The notes: generated by a model not told the origin, from the sequence alone. DNA of 64,000 bases from Desulfovibrio piger (GCF_951793255.1 NZ_OX636706.1:2040001-2104000); one strand, 5' to 3'. Positions 42,350 to 53,494 are shown, counted from the stretch's first letter. Program-made: numbers and translations.

Positions 42350-43294
42350 TTAGTCCTGCTCCCGGGGCGTGTCGTCCTCCAGCAGGACAGCCGCATCTCC
42401 GAAACTGCGGACCCAGGCGCGCAATTCCGGTTCGCTGCGGGTGGTCAGGGTCAGGATGAGGCCACCATCTTCGCAGTCCTCGATCTGCTGGTTGGTGGCC
42501 CAGATGCGCTCCCGTACATAGTCGGCGGCATTGGGGGATACGCGGATATGGAAAGTTCGCGGTTCGTGCCAGGGCAGGCCAAAGCCGCCATGCTCGTCAT
42601 CGTCGCGGCTGTAACGGACATGGTCCCCGGTCAGCTCCACGTTCTGGATACGATGGACGGCCAGGGTACAGGGATGTTCGACTTCGAGCCCCTCCTCACC
42701 CAGCTGGCCGCCCAGCACATACAGGGCATTGTTCATGGCGGCCATGCGTACGGGGATGAAGCGGTGGATTCGCGGCTCCGCCTTGCCCACGGCTTTGTAG
42801 CGGATCCGGCAGACGGTCTGGCAGCGGGCGGCCTGGACGAGGCGCTCGATGGTGTCCGCAAAGGGTGTGTAATTGATGCGCCCCTTGATGTAGAAGGCAA
42901 AATCGTCCTGATCCTGGAAGTGCGGATCCGCCATGTGCATGGCCAGGCGCTGGATGGTCCTGTCCACACGCTGCAGGGTCTGTTCCGGCAGGATGCCTCC
43001 CGCCATGCGGCGGCACAGGGTCAGAAAGCGCAGCTCCTCGAAATCGAGGCCCAGATGCCCCTTTTCTCCGGGATTCAGGCGATACCAGCGGCGGCGCTGT
43101 TCCGTGCCCATTTCCAGGGCGATGCCTACGGCGCTTTCGATCTGTTCCATCAGACGGATGACCGTCTGGGGCGAGCAGTTGAGTTCGCGCGCCAGGTCCT
43201 GCTGGAAATGGCGCCTGTTATCGAAGAGCAGCTTGCGGAAAAGACGCAGCAGCTTGTCACCGGTACGGGCATCGGGATCCAGTTTACTGGGCAT
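42350..43294 (-). CDS. WYL-domain transcriptional regulator
   Basis: The 314-residue protein has an N-terminal helix-turn-helix (residues about 10-70, FQQDLARELNCSPQTVIRLMEQIESAVG) and a WYL domain (about 150-240, CRIRYKAVGKAEPRIHRFIPVRMAAMNNALYVLG). A C-terminal WCX-type domain (about 245-310) follows. WYL proteins sense nucleic-acid or nucleotide ligands and regulate DNA-damage or defence genes, but here no defence genes are adjacent. It diverges from glpF across 290 nt. Confidence 0.9.
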   Translation of the reverse strand: MPSKLDPDARTGDKLLRLFRKLLFDNRRHFQQDLARELNCSPQTVIRLMEQIESAVGIALEMGTEQRRRWYRLNPGEKGHLGLDFEELRFLTLCRRMAGGILPEQTLQRVDRTIQRLAMHMADPHFQDQDDFAFYIKGRINYTPFADTIERLVQAARCQTVCRIRYKAVGKAEPRIHRFIPVRMAAMNNALYVLGGQLGEEGLEVEHPCTLAVHRIQNVELTGDHVRYSRDDDEHGGFGLPWHEPRTFHIRVSPNAADYVRERIWATNQQIEDCEDGGLILTLTTRSEPELRAWVRSFGDAAVLLEDDTPREQD

Positions 43295-43393
43295 GACGAA
43301 CCTCCTGTCCGGCTTATGCTAGATGCTGACATGCCGTGAAGCAAGGCCAATATTGCACAGGCAGGTGTTTTTTTGTAGGTTCTGGCTGTTTTT

Positions 43394-43468
43394 TGTGACC
43401 TGTGCACGGATGCAGGATGATGTGACAAATAAAAGACAATCATTCCTCTTTGTTACAGAATTGTCACA
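43394..43468. promoter_or_regulatory. Candidate regulatory region with TGTGAC-type repeats upstream of glpF
   Basis: TGTGAC occurs at 43394 and TGTGACA at 43421, and the complement TGTCACA at 43462. The last two form an inverted pair 34 nt apart in an AT-rich stretch. TGTGA/TCACA half-sites are the core of Crp-type operators. Function is inferred only. Confidence 0.4.
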
Positions 43469-43584
43469 ATAGCGTGGTAGGTGTGCTGCCACAGAGCAAT
43501 TGGTGATCCTGGAAGAGCCGTAAGAGCCTTATGGAGAAAGCTTTCGCCCTCTTGCAGGAATTGGGAAACAATGGTGGAGAGTTT

Positions 43585-44400
43585 ATGAAAAAAACAGGTA
43601 ATACGCACATTTATCTTTCAGAATTTCTGGGCACCTTCATTTTCCTGCTGTGCGGCATCGGCTGCGTGGGGGCGCTCAAGCTGGCGGGGGCCAGCTTTGG
43701 CCAGTGGGAGATCAGCATCGTCTGGGGTCTTGCCGTGGCCATGGGCGTCTATGTTTGCGGCGGTGTGTGCGGCGCGCACCTCAATCCGTCCGTGACCATC
43801 GCCCTGGCGTTGTTCGGGGATTTCGATAAGCGCAAGGTCGTGCCCTACATCCTGGTGCAGATGGTGGCCGGTTTCTGTGCTGCGGCGCTGGCCTATGCCA
43901 TGTATTACAATCTGTTTGCCGATGCCGTGGCCGCCACGGCGGGCGATCCCGCCAAGATGACGGCGCTGGCCGGGATCTTCTGTACCTTCCCCCATCCCAA
44001 GATCACCTTTTTCCAGGCCTTTTTCGTGGAGCTGGTCATCACGGCCGTGCTCATGTGCCTGATCTATGCTCTGGTGGATGGCCGCAATACGGCTCCCAAG
44101 GGCAATCTGGGCGGCCTGCTCATCGGTCTGCTGGTGGCGCTCATCGGCGCCAGCTTCGGCCCGCTGACCGGCTTTGCCATGAATGCCGCGCGTGACTTCG
44201 GCCCGCGTCTGTTCGCCGCTCTGGCGGGCTGGGGCACGGATGTGATGACCGGCTATCCGCTCAACGACAACCTGAGCCTGCCGTACTTCCTGGTGCCGCT
44301 CATTGCGCCCATCATCGGGGCCTGTATCGGCGGCTGGATCTACAAGCGCATCATCGTGGTGGCCCTGGATCGCAACGCGGCCGCCGAGGACAAGGCCTAA
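43585..44400 (+). CDS. glpF: Aquaglyceroporin (glycerol facilitator)
   Basis: The 271-residue major intrinsic protein has six membrane helices. The first pore motif is N67-P-S (GAHLNPSVTIAL); the second is N200-A-A-R203 (GFAMNAARDFGPR), where the consensus is NPAR. Loss of the Pro is unusual. The DFGPR context after it is typical of glycerol-conducting members. The ATG at 43585 follows GGTGGAG. It lies 107 nt ahead of glpK and so feeds glycerol to the kinase. Confidence 0.93.
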   Translation: MKKTGNTHIYLSEFLGTFIFLLCGIGCVGALKLAGASFGQWEISIVWGLAVAMGVYVCGGVCGAHLNPSVTIALALFGDFDKRKVVPYILVQMVAGFCAAALAYAMYYNLFADAVAATAGDPAKMTALAGIFCTFPHPKITFFQAFFVELVITAVLMCLIYALVDGRNTAPKGNLGGLLIGLLVALIGASFGPLTGFAMNAARDFGPRLFAALAGWGTDVMTGYPLNDNLSLPYFLVPLIAPIIGACIGGWIYKRIIVVALDRNAAAEDKA

Positions 44401-44486
44401 AGGCCCTGAACGGAGGGGCCGATGGACAGGTGACACGTTCTGCGGTTATCCTGTCACGCAGGCCGGTGCCTGCCGGTCCCCTTTGA

Positions 44487-46016
<1,530 letters not shown>

Positions 46017-46066
46017 GTACAGCCTAGGACAAGATTTGTGATGCGCGGTGACCGCCGCGTTGACAG

Positions 46067-46105
46067 GAGGAAGGGAAGCCCCGGCTTTCCTTCCTCTTCG
46101 TTTTA
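46067..46105 (+). terminator. Terminator after glpK
   Basis: GAGGAAGGGAAGCC pairs with GGCTTTCCTTCCTC (one G-U) around a 2-nt CC loop, followed by TTCGTTTTATG. It starts 50 nt beyond the glpK stop. Confidence 0.8.
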
Positions 46106-46598
46106 TGGGGGGCAGCCTGTCGGGGCTCGACGCGAAGTGGCAGGGCACAGCTATGTGCGTGTGTTCGACCGGCAGTGGCAGGTCAGGTAAACAGGGCAGA
46201 GGAGGAGGGCCACTTCCGGTTGGCATATGATGCCCCAGGGCAACCTGATGTCCGTTTGTCGCGCCGGATCGCCACAGGGGGGTGCAGGGTATGGTAGAGG
46301 AGTCCCGTGGCGGGAAAGCGGATCGAAGCGGGACAGGGGTACAGAAGGCTCACAGCGGGGAAAAAGAACGATGGCCGTCCGCATCGGGAGGACTGGAGAG
46401 GCGAAAGGAAAGACCGTGCGGCCGGTCCAGATGCATGCAAGATGACGCAGGCAGGCTGCAAAGGCTGACCGGGGATAACGTCAGGCCTCTGATGCGGCCC
46501 GCCCAAAGGAGGGAGGAAGCGCAGGGTGGCAGTACGCAAAGAGGAGCATGAAAGCGCATCCGGCAGGGGCGTCCGCAGTCAGGCAGAAGCTATGCGCA
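46106..46598. other. Intergenic stretch without a recognised feature
   Basis: These 493 nt lie between the glpK terminator and the tRNA-Lys terminator. Open frames on both strands are short, low in complexity and unlike any known family. I see no RNA gene or repeat. Confidence 0.5.
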
Positions 46599-46630
46599 TA
46601 AAAAAAGCCCTTGCAGTTTCCTGCAAGGGC
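46599..46630 (-). terminator. Terminator of the tRNA-Lys array
   Basis: Read on the minus strand, GCCCTTGCAG pairs with CTGCAAGGGC around a 4-nt loop and is followed by eight T residues. It ends the four-gene tRNA transcript, 6 nt after the last tRNA. Confidence 0.92.
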
Positions 46631-46636
46631 GAAATA

Positions 46637-46712
<76 letters not shown>

Positions 46713-46743
46713 ATGATGTCCGCAAAAGGCGGTTGATATCTTG

Positions 46744-46819
<76 letters not shown>

Positions 46820-46851
46820 ACGATATCCGCAAAAAGCGGTTGGTATCATGG

Positions 46852-46927
<76 letters not shown>

Positions 46928-46958
46928 ACAAGCGTGGAAACATATGCGATTGTTAGGA

Positions 46959-47034
<76 letters not shown>

Positions 47035-47048
47035 ATCCGCGAAAAAGA

Positions 47049-47077
47049 GACCTACTCTTTTGCGGCCTCTCTGTCAA
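47049..47077 (-). promoter_or_regulatory. Candidate promoter of the tRNA-Lys array
   Basis: On the minus strand a perfect TTGACA is followed after 17 nt by TAGGTC, 14 nt upstream of the first tRNA. The -10 is poor, but the spacing and position fit a tRNA promoter. Confidence 0.5.
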
Positions 47078-47128
47078 CACTTTTAAAAGAAAAAAAAAGA
47101 TTTTATAGTGCCTTCCCAGAGGTATTTG

Positions 47129-49045
47129 ATGAAAAAAACACGGAACTTTGCTGCCCTGATTGGGGTGCTTGTTTTATTTTTGTTTATATTCCAAATAGAT
47201 ACGAGAGAGTCCGCTGCGGCGGACATCGTATCCGTGCAGCCGCATTTTGCTGAAGGCCCTGACGGCATCGTTATGGCTGTGGAGATGGCATTCCCGCAAG
47301 GTTACCATGCCTATGCCCATGAATCCGGAGATGCCGGACGCCCGACCACGCTTTCCATCCGTCTGGATGACGGCAGCGGTCTGCCCGTCTGGTATCCGCA
47401 GGGCTTCATGCAGCGGGATCTGTTCGATCCTGATGCGACCGTCTACGTTTACGAAAGCCCCACGACCCTGTTCGTCCTTTTGCCGCACGAGGCCCGGCAT
47501 CGCGGCTTTGAGGCTGTCCTGAGCATGCTGCTCTGTTCCTCGCGCAATTGTCTTCCGGTCTCGCAGACCATCAGCGGCCAGGTACCGGATACCTTGCCCG
47601 GATTGGAAGAGGCCCCCTGGAAGGCCCGCTGGGAAGAATTGCGGCGTTTGCCGCCCGTGCTCTCCAAAGGCAGCGCCCCTGTTTCCGGTCTGCCTTTTGC
47701 CATGGACGAGGGCGGAGCGGGCGGCCTGAGTGCCGTTACGGATCCGGCGCAGGACCCGCTGGCCGCCCTGCAGGAGGAAGACGGCGAAAAGCCCCTGCCG
47801 CCCCCGGACGGTTTTGCCCTGGAGCTGACGCCGCAGTATGCTGACGGCTCTGTGGAGATATCGGGATTCGGCATGGCGCTTGCCGTGGGCATTCTGGCGG
47901 GCCTGCTGCTCAATGCCATGCCCTGCGTCCTGCCGGTGCTGACCTTCAAGATCAGCGGTCTGCTGCTCATGGGCGGCAGGGGAGACAAGGAGAGCCTGCG
48001 GCGTTTCCGCGAGCACAACCTCTTTTTCTCCGCAGGCATCATGACCCTGTTCACCCTGCTGGCTCTGGTGCTGGGCGCCGCCGACATGATCTGGGGGCAG
48101 CTCTATCAGCAGCAGAGCCTGCTGCTGGGCCTGGTGATGCTGGTCTTCCTCATGGGCCTTTCCATGCTGGGGGTCTTCACCCTGCCGGTCATCGACCTCA
48201 AGGCCGGTGCCAACAGCAAGAATCCCCGTCTGCAACCCTACCTGACCGGTCTGGTCTCCACCTTCCTGGCCACGCCGTGCAGCGGTCCGCTGCTGGGCGG
48301 TGTGCTGGGCTGGGCCTTCACCCAGCCGCTGCTGGTCCTGATGGTGGTCTTTTGGGCCGTGGGCCTGGGCATGGCCCTGCCGTACATCCTGTTCAGCATC
48401 TGGCCCCAGCTGGCCCGCATCCTGCCGCGTCCGGGCAACTGGATGAAAGTCTTTGAACGCGTCCTGGGCTTCTGCCTGCTGGGCACGGCCCTGTATCTGC
48501 TCTCCATCCTGCCGGTGGAAAAGCATATGCAGGTCCTGTGCGTGCTGCTGGTGCTTTCGCTGGTGGCCTGGCTCTGGGGCCAGTTCTGCGGCCCCGCCTC
48601 TCCCCGCCTGCGTTGCCGCATCATCGGGGCCCTGACGGTCCTGATACTGGTGGGCTCCTTCATCTGGGTCCTGCGACCTGCCGCACCGCTGGTGCAGTGG
48701 CGGGAATTCAGCCCCGAACAGTTCCAGGCCGATCTGGGCCAGAAAGCCATGCTGCTGGAATTCACGGCGGATTCCTGCCCCAACTGCAAGGTGCTGGAAG
48801 CTACGGTGCTGACCGATGAGCGGATGCGCAAGCTGCGTGCGCGCTACGGTATGGAACTGATCCGCGTGGATCTGACGGGCGTCAATGCGTACGGCATCCG
48901 CCTGCTGGAGGCCCTGGGCAGCAAGAGCATACCGCTGACGGCCCTGTTCCCGGCAGGCGAGCAGGCTTCGTCCCCGCTGGTGCTGCGTGACGTCTATACG
49001 GCCGGGACGCTGGAAGATGCCCTGGAAAAAGCGTTCGGGCAATAG
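47129..49045 (+). CDS. DsbD-type thiol:disulfide interchange protein
   Basis: The 638-residue protein has three DsbD parts. After a signal anchor (residues 8-24) comes a periplasmic domain with a Cys pair C136 and C141 (LCSSRNC). Then comes an eight-helix membrane domain with redox Cys C266 (AMPCVLPV) and C384 (ATPCSGPL). A C-terminal thioredoxin domain with C550-P-N-C553 completes it. It carries electrons from cytoplasmic thioredoxin to periplasmic substrates such as cytochrome c maturation factors. The ATG at 47129 follows AGAGG. It diverges from the tRNA-Lys array. Confidence 0.92.
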   Translation: MKKTRNFAALIGVLVLFLFIFQIDTRESAAADIVSVQPHFAEGPDGIVMAVEMAFPQGYHAYAHESGDAGRPTTLSIRLDDGSGLPVWYPQGFMQRDLFDPDATVYVYESPTTLFVLLPHEARHRGFEAVLSMLLCSSRNCLPVSQTISGQVPDTLPGLEEAPWKARWEELRRLPPVLSKGSAPVSGLPFAMDEGGAGGLSAVTDPAQDPLAALQEEDGEKPLPPPDGFALELTPQYADGSVEISGFGMALAVGILAGLLLNAMPCVLPVLTFKISGLLLMGGRGDKESLRRFREHNLFFSAGIMTLFTLLALVLGAADMIWGQLYQQQSLLLGLVMLVFLMGLSMLGVFTLPVIDLKAGANSKNPRLQPYLTGLVSTFLATPCSGPLLGGVLGWAFTQPLLVLMVVFWAVGLGMALPYILFSIWPQLARILPRPGNWMKVFERVLGFCLLGTALYLLSILPVEKHMQVLCVLLVLSLVAWLWGQFCGPASPRLRCRIIGALTVLILVGSFIWVLRPAAPLVQWREFSPEQFQADLGQKAMLLEFTADSCPNCKVLEATVLTDERMRKLRARYGMELIRVDLTGVNAYGIRLLEALGSKSIPLTALFPAGEQASSPLVLRDVYTAGTLEDALEKAFGQ

Positions 49046-49072
49046 CCTGAGCCGTATGACCTGAAAATGATG

Positions 49073-49106
49073 AAAGGCCTGTGGTGACGCCACAGGCCTT
49101 TTTTTA
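49073..49106 (+). terminator. Terminator after the dsbD-type gene
   Basis: AAAGGCCTGTGG pairs perfectly with CCACAGGCCTTT around a 5-nt loop, followed by further T residues. Confidence 0.92.
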
Positions 49107-49461
49107 TGGGCTTTCTTTGCAGGTATCCCTGTCTGGCATGGGGGACTTGAGGCCTGGCGAATGATGGATCGCCCCGGAAAGGAAGAGGGCGTTTGCGGCT
49201 GCGGCCATTCCTGGGTCGCGAAAGCTGGGGCTTTCCTATGCTCGTGGCGCCAAAAAGGAAGGTTCCGGGCCGCATGATGCGAAAAAACTGGGAAAAATGA
49301 AGGCCGGCCCCGCGAGGGGACCGGCCTGAGGAAACGTGTTTGAGGAAGGGCAGGGAGGGGAATGGCTTCCCTCTGTGCGCCGGACGGCGCGCTGGCGGTC
49401 ACAGATTGTGTCTGTGAGCAAGAAAAGCCCACGGGACCGCCCGCCCAACGATCCGGCAACA
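49107..49461. other. Intergenic stretch between convergent transcripts
   Basis: About 355 nt without a recognisable gene apart from the minus-strand terminator near 49300. Frames open here are short and lack start signals. Confidence 0.5.
49290..49328 (-). terminator. Terminator of the SGNH hydrolase gene pair
   Basis: On the minus strand AGGCCGGTCCCC pairs with GGGGCCGGCCT around a short loop and is followed by TCATTTTTCCC. It lies about 130 nt beyond the small-protein stop. Confidence 0.7.
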
Positions 49462-49683
49462 CTAGCGGACGTGCAGCAAAGCCCTGTTGCTGCGCAGCTG
49501 CAGCTCACTGACGATGAGGCGCTCGTATTCGGGGGCCATGGCAAGGTCGGTCTGCATCTGGGTGCGCAGCAGATCTTCCAGCTGCTGGGTCTCTTCCCAG
49601 ATCTCCAGCAATTCATTGTCGGCAAGCGTCTTCACGCGCTTGTCAAAGGGTTCGTCATCGACGAAAGGCTGGCAGGAGCCCAT
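49462..49683 (-). CDS. Small acidic protein of unknown function
   Basis: The 73-residue protein is largely helical and acidic (TLADNELLEIWEETQQLEDLLRTQMQ). I do not recognise it. It starts 1 nt after the stop of the SGNH hydrolase gene, so the two are almost certainly co-transcribed and probably translationally coupled. Confidence 0.75.
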   Translation of the reverse strand: MGSCQPFVDDEPFDKRVKTLADNELLEIWEETQQLEDLLRTQMQTDLAMAPEYERLIVSELQLRSNRALLHVR

Positions 49684-49684
49684 A

Positions 49685-50311
49685 TCAATCTTCCTGTTTG
49701 GCGGTCAGAAAAAAGCGGCGTACGGCCGGGTCTTCGGCCAGCAGACGGGCCATCAGGGCAGCGCCCTGCGGGCCGGGATGCAGGCCATCCTCAAGATCAT
49801 CCATGTACTCGGGCGAGGCCGCCAGAGCGGCGTGCACATCGGCACAGGGATGTCCCTTGCGGGCACATGCCGTCACATAGACCTCGCAGAGCGAGGCGAT
49901 GCGCTGGCTCATGGCGGGCTCTTTAACAGGAGGCGGGCAGATAAGCAAGACCGGACCCAGGGCCGAGGCCTGATCCAGCATCTGCATGACCGTGGCGCAG
50001 ACCTCGTCCACCGGCCGCATCTGGGCAGGAGACATGTCCACCACGCCCGGGCAGAAGGCCAGATGGTTGATGGTGCCGGGGATCTGGCGGGACGCCACTT
50101 CGGCCTGCCAGCGGGCGGCGATGTCCGTGGAGGTATGGCGGCGCACGCCCAGATTGTAGAAGGTGGCGGGCGGCATATCGTACCAGCCGGCCTGGGAACC
50201 CAGCAGCACAAGGCGGCTGACCCAGCCGCCGGGCATGGCATTGTCATTGACGCCCAGGGTCAGGGAATCACCGAAAAAGAAGAACGTTTCCGTGGTGGAA
50301 CGGGGAGCCAT
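49685..50311 (-). CDS. SGNH/GDSL-family hydrolase
   Basis: The 208-residue protein has block I FFGDSLTLG with catalytic Ser16 and, near the C-terminus, the Asp-x-x-His pair in DGLHPGPQG. Asn/Gly oxyanion blocks are less clear (AFCPGVVD). It lacks a signal peptide, so it is probably a cytoplasmic esterase or lipase. The ATG at 50311 gives the usual short leader before GDS; the open frame upstream runs into a terminator. Confidence 0.9.
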   Translation of the reverse strand: MAPRSTTETFFFFGDSLTLGVNDNAMPGGWVSRLVLLGSQAGWYDMPPATFYNLGVRRHTSTDIAARWQAEVASRQIPGTINHLAFCPGVVDMSPAQMRPVDEVCATVMQMLDQASALGPVLLICPPPVKEPAMSQRIASLCEVYVTACARKGHPCADVHAALAASPEYMDDLEDGLHPGPQGAALMARLLAEDPAVRRFFLTAKQED

Positions 50312-50385
50312 GATGCCTCCTGATATGAGCAGAACATATTGGGCGGGATGCTTTCCGGCACGATGGCGCGGCCGGAGCAGAGCCG

Positions 50386-50435
50386 CAAAAAGGGCCTTCC
50401 GCAACCGGATGGAGCATCCATCCACGGAAGGCCCT
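50386..50435 (-). terminator. Terminator of the radical SAM gene
   Basis: On the minus strand AGGGCCTTCCG pairs with CGGAAGGCCCT with an inner GGATGG/CCATCC stem, followed by TTTTT. It lies 12 nt beyond the radical SAM stop. Confidence 0.88.
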
Positions 50436-50446
50436 GAAAAGATTCT

Positions 50447-53095
50447 TTACGGGCAGACCTGGCCGTCCGCGAAATGCTGGGCCGTCTTGCTCAGGCGCAG
50501 CAGCGCCCGCAGGCGGGACTCGTCACCCAGTGTGGCGCAGATGCTGGTGCAGAGCAGCAGGGGCGAAAGGTAGCCGTCGCTCCAGTCCAGGCTGAATTCC
50601 AGGCTGCCGTCCTCCAGTTCCTTCCAGCGCAGCAGGTGGCGGCGGATGTCGCTGGTACGCGGGCCCTTCTTGGTCTCGCGGGTCAGCATGACGCTTTCCT
50701 GGGCGGCGAAGGCCGCAAAGCAGTCGCGTACGGCCGCCAGCGAAAGGCCTTCACCGTCGATGCTGCCGGTGCGCAGGCGGAAGGTCTCGGCCACGGACTG
50801 TTCCGTGCGGCGGCTCTTGTCCATCTTTTCCACGCGGATGACGGCCATGCCCGTGGGCAGGGCCGCGGCCAGGCGGGTATGCACTTCGGCAGCGGACATG
50901 GGGGTGCGCAGGGTGATGGCGAACCATTCGGCCCGGCTTTCCATGCCCACCGGCAGGGCCCGGCCAAAGGACATCAGCGGCATGGGATGGAAGCCCTGCG
51001 AGAAGGCCATGGGCAGGTCGGCACGGCGCAGCGCGCGGTCGAGGATGGCCTGGAGCTCCAGCTGGCTGAGGTAGGAGCTGCCGCCGGTCTTGGTATGCCA
51101 GATGCGGTACTGGACGGCCTTGACGGCCAGCTCCGGCGCGATCTGCGGCGGTTTGTTCTCGTGGGTGCGGCAGATGATGCGTCCTTCCTCGTCACGGGCG
51201 GGCTGGTGGGCCTGCTGGTCACGCTGGGGGAAGACCAGACGGTTGTGGTGCTCCAGCGGCTGGCCGTCCTCGCCCAGGCTGGCATGGGGCATGCGCGAAG
51301 GCCCGGCCTTGGTGTCGCAGGCGCCGCACTGGCGGCAGGCATGGTAGCGGCAGTCTTCCGTGACCTTGCCCGCCAGCGCACGCTCGTATTCGCGGCGCAG
51401 GAATTCGGGCGAGATGCCGGCCTCCAGATGTTCCCAGGGCAGGTATTCGTCCATGCTGCGGGCCCGGGTGAATTCGTCGGCGGTCAGGCCGCATTCTTCC
51501 AGGGCTTCCAGCCAGGGGGCCAGATCGAAACCTTCGATCCAGCTGGTGAAGATGCCGCCCTTGCGGTAGACCTTTTCCACCACATCGGCCAGACGGCGGT
51601 CAGCGCGGGAAAGGATGCCTTCCAGATGGCTCATGGCCGGTTCGTGCCAGCGCAGCTTGAGGAACTTCTGGCCCTTGAATTCGTTGCGCACCACCTGCAC
51701 ACGGCGCTGGATCTCTTCCTGGCTGATCTGTTCCACCCACTGGAAGGGCGTGAAGGGCTTGGGCACGAAGGGCGAGAGCGCCGCCGTGACCTGCAGGCGC
51801 GGATTGCCCTTGCCCGCGGCGTCGCGCACCTTGCGGCAAAGGTCGGCGATGGCCTTGAGGTCCTCGTCGGTCTCGGTGGGCAGGCCGATCATGAAATAGA
51901 GTTTGACCTGACGCCAGCCGTATTCCAGCAGCTTCTGCACATGCAGCAGCACCTGTTCCTCGGTGACGCCCTTGTTGATGACGTCACGCAGGCGCTGGCT
52001 GCCCGCTTCGGGGGCCAGGGTACAGCCCGTGCGGCGCAGGTCGGACATGCGCTGCATGATCTCGTCGTCGATGGAGCCCACGCGCAACGACGGCAGCGAA
52101 AGGCTGATCTGTTCCTGGGCGCAGCGGCCCAGCACGCCGTGGCTCAGGGTCTTGAGCGCGGAGAAGTCGCCCGTGCTCAGCGAAAGGAAGGAGATCTCGT
52201 CAAAGCCCGTCTTTTTCAGGCAGTCGTCCAGCAGGCCGGTGATGGTGTCCAGCGACCGTTCGCGCACGGGGCGGTAGACCATGCCCGCGTGGCAGAAACG
52301 GCAGCCGCGCGTACAGCCGCGGGCGATCTCCAGCGACAGGCGGTTGTGCACCGCGCCGATGGGCACCACCTGGCTGGTGGGGTAGGCCACCTTGTCGAAG
52401 TCGGCCACGATGCGGCGCGAGGGCCGGGCGTGGTCGGCAAAACGGGGCTGCAAACGGCCTTCCGCATCCGGCGTGAAGAAAGAGGGGATGTAGACGCCGT
52501 GGATGTGGCGGGCCTCTTCCAGACAGCGGTCACGCGTCCAGCCTTCGTCCAGGGCCTGTTCCAGCAGGCGCAGCACGTCGGGTAGGGATTCTTCGCCGTC
52601 GCCCAGCACCATCAGGTCGATGAAGGGGGCCAGCGGCTCGGCGCTCAGCAGGGCGCCGCCACCGGCGATGACCAGCGGGCACTGGCGCAGATCCTGCGGC
52701 CTGTCGGCCGTGCGCAGGGGGATGTTGCCCAGCTCCAGCATGTAGAGCACGTTGGTGTAGCACAGCTCATGGGTGATGGAGAAGGAAAGGCAGTGCAGGT
52801 CACGCAGCGGCGTGCCGGATTCCAGCGTGCCCAGCGGGCAGCCGTGTTGCCGCAGGATGTCGCCTGCTTCGCGTTCCGGGGCCATGACCCGTTCGGCCCA
52901 CCAGTGTTCGTGGCTGTTGACGATACCGTAAAGGATCTTCTGCCCCAGATAGGACATGCCGACTTCATAGGTATCGGGAAAGGCCAGGCCCACACGCAGG
53001 CGAACCTGGGCAGGGTCTTTGTGGCAGGCGCCCTCTTCGATACCGGCGTAGCGGCTGGGGCGGGGCAGAATGGGGAGCAGTGCGCGCATAAACAT
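50447..53095 (-). CDS. Radical SAM protein fused to DUF2344 domain (TIGR03960/TIGR03936 type)
   Basis: The 882-residue protein has an N-terminal B12-binding-like domain (about 25-215). The radical SAM core has cluster ligands C261, C265 and C268 (CTRGCRFC). A linker follows with a further Cys group (CRYHACRQCGACD), then a C-terminal DUF2344 domain (RIWHTKTGGSSYLSQLELQAILDRALRRADLPMAFSQGFHP). Fusions of this kind are common in Deltaproteobacteria and have no proven reaction. In other bacteria the halves are neighbours of ribosome and tRNA maturation genes. ATG at 53095 or 53089 could serve. Confidence 0.9.
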   Translation of the reverse strand: MFMRALLPILPRPSRYAGIEEGACHKDPAQVRLRVGLAFPDTYEVGMSYLGQKILYGIVNSHEHWWAERVMAPEREAGDILRQHGCPLGTLESGTPLRDLHCLSFSITHELCYTNVLYMLELGNIPLRTADRPQDLRQCPLVIAGGGALLSAEPLAPFIDLMVLGDGEESLPDVLRLLEQALDEGWTRDRCLEEARHIHGVYIPSFFTPDAEGRLQPRFADHARPSRRIVADFDKVAYPTSQVVPIGAVHNRLSLEIARGCTRGCRFCHAGMVYRPVRERSLDTITGLLDDCLKKTGFDEISFLSLSTGDFSALKTLSHGVLGRCAQEQISLSLPSLRVGSIDDEIMQRMSDLRRTGCTLAPEAGSQRLRDVINKGVTEEQVLLHVQKLLEYGWRQVKLYFMIGLPTETDEDLKAIADLCRKVRDAAGKGNPRLQVTAALSPFVPKPFTPFQWVEQISQEEIQRRVQVVRNEFKGQKFLKLRWHEPAMSHLEGILSRADRRLADVVEKVYRKGGIFTSWIEGFDLAPWLEALEECGLTADEFTRARSMDEYLPWEHLEAGISPEFLRREYERALAGKVTEDCRYHACRQCGACDTKAGPSRMPHASLGEDGQPLEHHNRLVFPQRDQQAHQPARDEEGRIICRTHENKPPQIAPELAVKAVQYRIWHTKTGGSSYLSQLELQAILDRALRRADLPMAFSQGFHPMPLMSFGRALPVGMESRAEWFAITLRTPMSAAEVHTRLAAALPTGMAVIRVEKMDKSRRTEQSVAETFRLRTGSIDGEGLSLAAVRDCFAAFAAQESVMLTRETKKGPRTSDIRRHLLRWKELEDGSLEFSLDWSDGYLSPLLLCTSICATLGDESRLRALLRLSKTAQHFADGQVCP

Positions 53096-53158
53096 CCCTG
53101 TTGTCTGGATACAAAAAAGGGCGGCAGATGCCGCCCCGGAAACCTGATGGAAAACGGG

Positions 53159-53494
53159 CTACTTGATGAGGCCGCTGCCGGTCTGCACGGAGGGACCGAA
53201 GCTCAGCTTGCCCAGGCCGCCGGCCACGGTGAGGTTGGTGCAGGCTTCGATGTACTTGTCCTGCAGTTCCTTGGGGGTGTCGGCGTAGCGGTACAGGAAG
53301 TGACGGCCTTCCAGGGTGCCGGTGAAGTTGGGCTCGAAAGGATAGCCGTAAGGCAGGAGCATCATCTGCATGCCCTGCTGGGTGGGGATGCTCTGCAGGC
53401 TGGCCACTTCGTTGAGGCAGTCTTTTTCGGCGTCGTACTTGCCGATGACCATTTCGCCGGTCACCAGCTTCATGAGGCGGATATCGTAAGCCAT
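53159..53494 (-). CDS. Small protein of unknown function
   Basis: The 111-residue protein has a beta-rich N-terminus (YDIRLMKLVTGEMVIGKYDAEKDCLNEVASLQSIP) reminiscent of an Sm-like fold. A middle with LPYGYPFEPNFTGTLEGRHFLYRYADTPKELQDKYIEACTNL and a Gly/Ser-rich tail follow. I recognise this only as a small conserved-looking type and assign no function. AGGAGA lies just upstream of the ATG at 53494. It lies 63 nt ahead of the radical SAM gene on the same strand. Confidence 0.8.
   Translation of the reverse strand: MAYDIRLMKLVTGEMVIGKYDAEKDCLNEVASLQSIPTQQGMQMMLLPYGYPFEPNFTGTLEGRHFLYRYADTPKELQDKYIEACTNLTVAGGLGKLSFGPSVQTGSGLIK

Noticed and set aside
46227..46551. Small frames in the gap after glpK
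   Set aside because: Low complexity, competing frames on both strands, no start signals.
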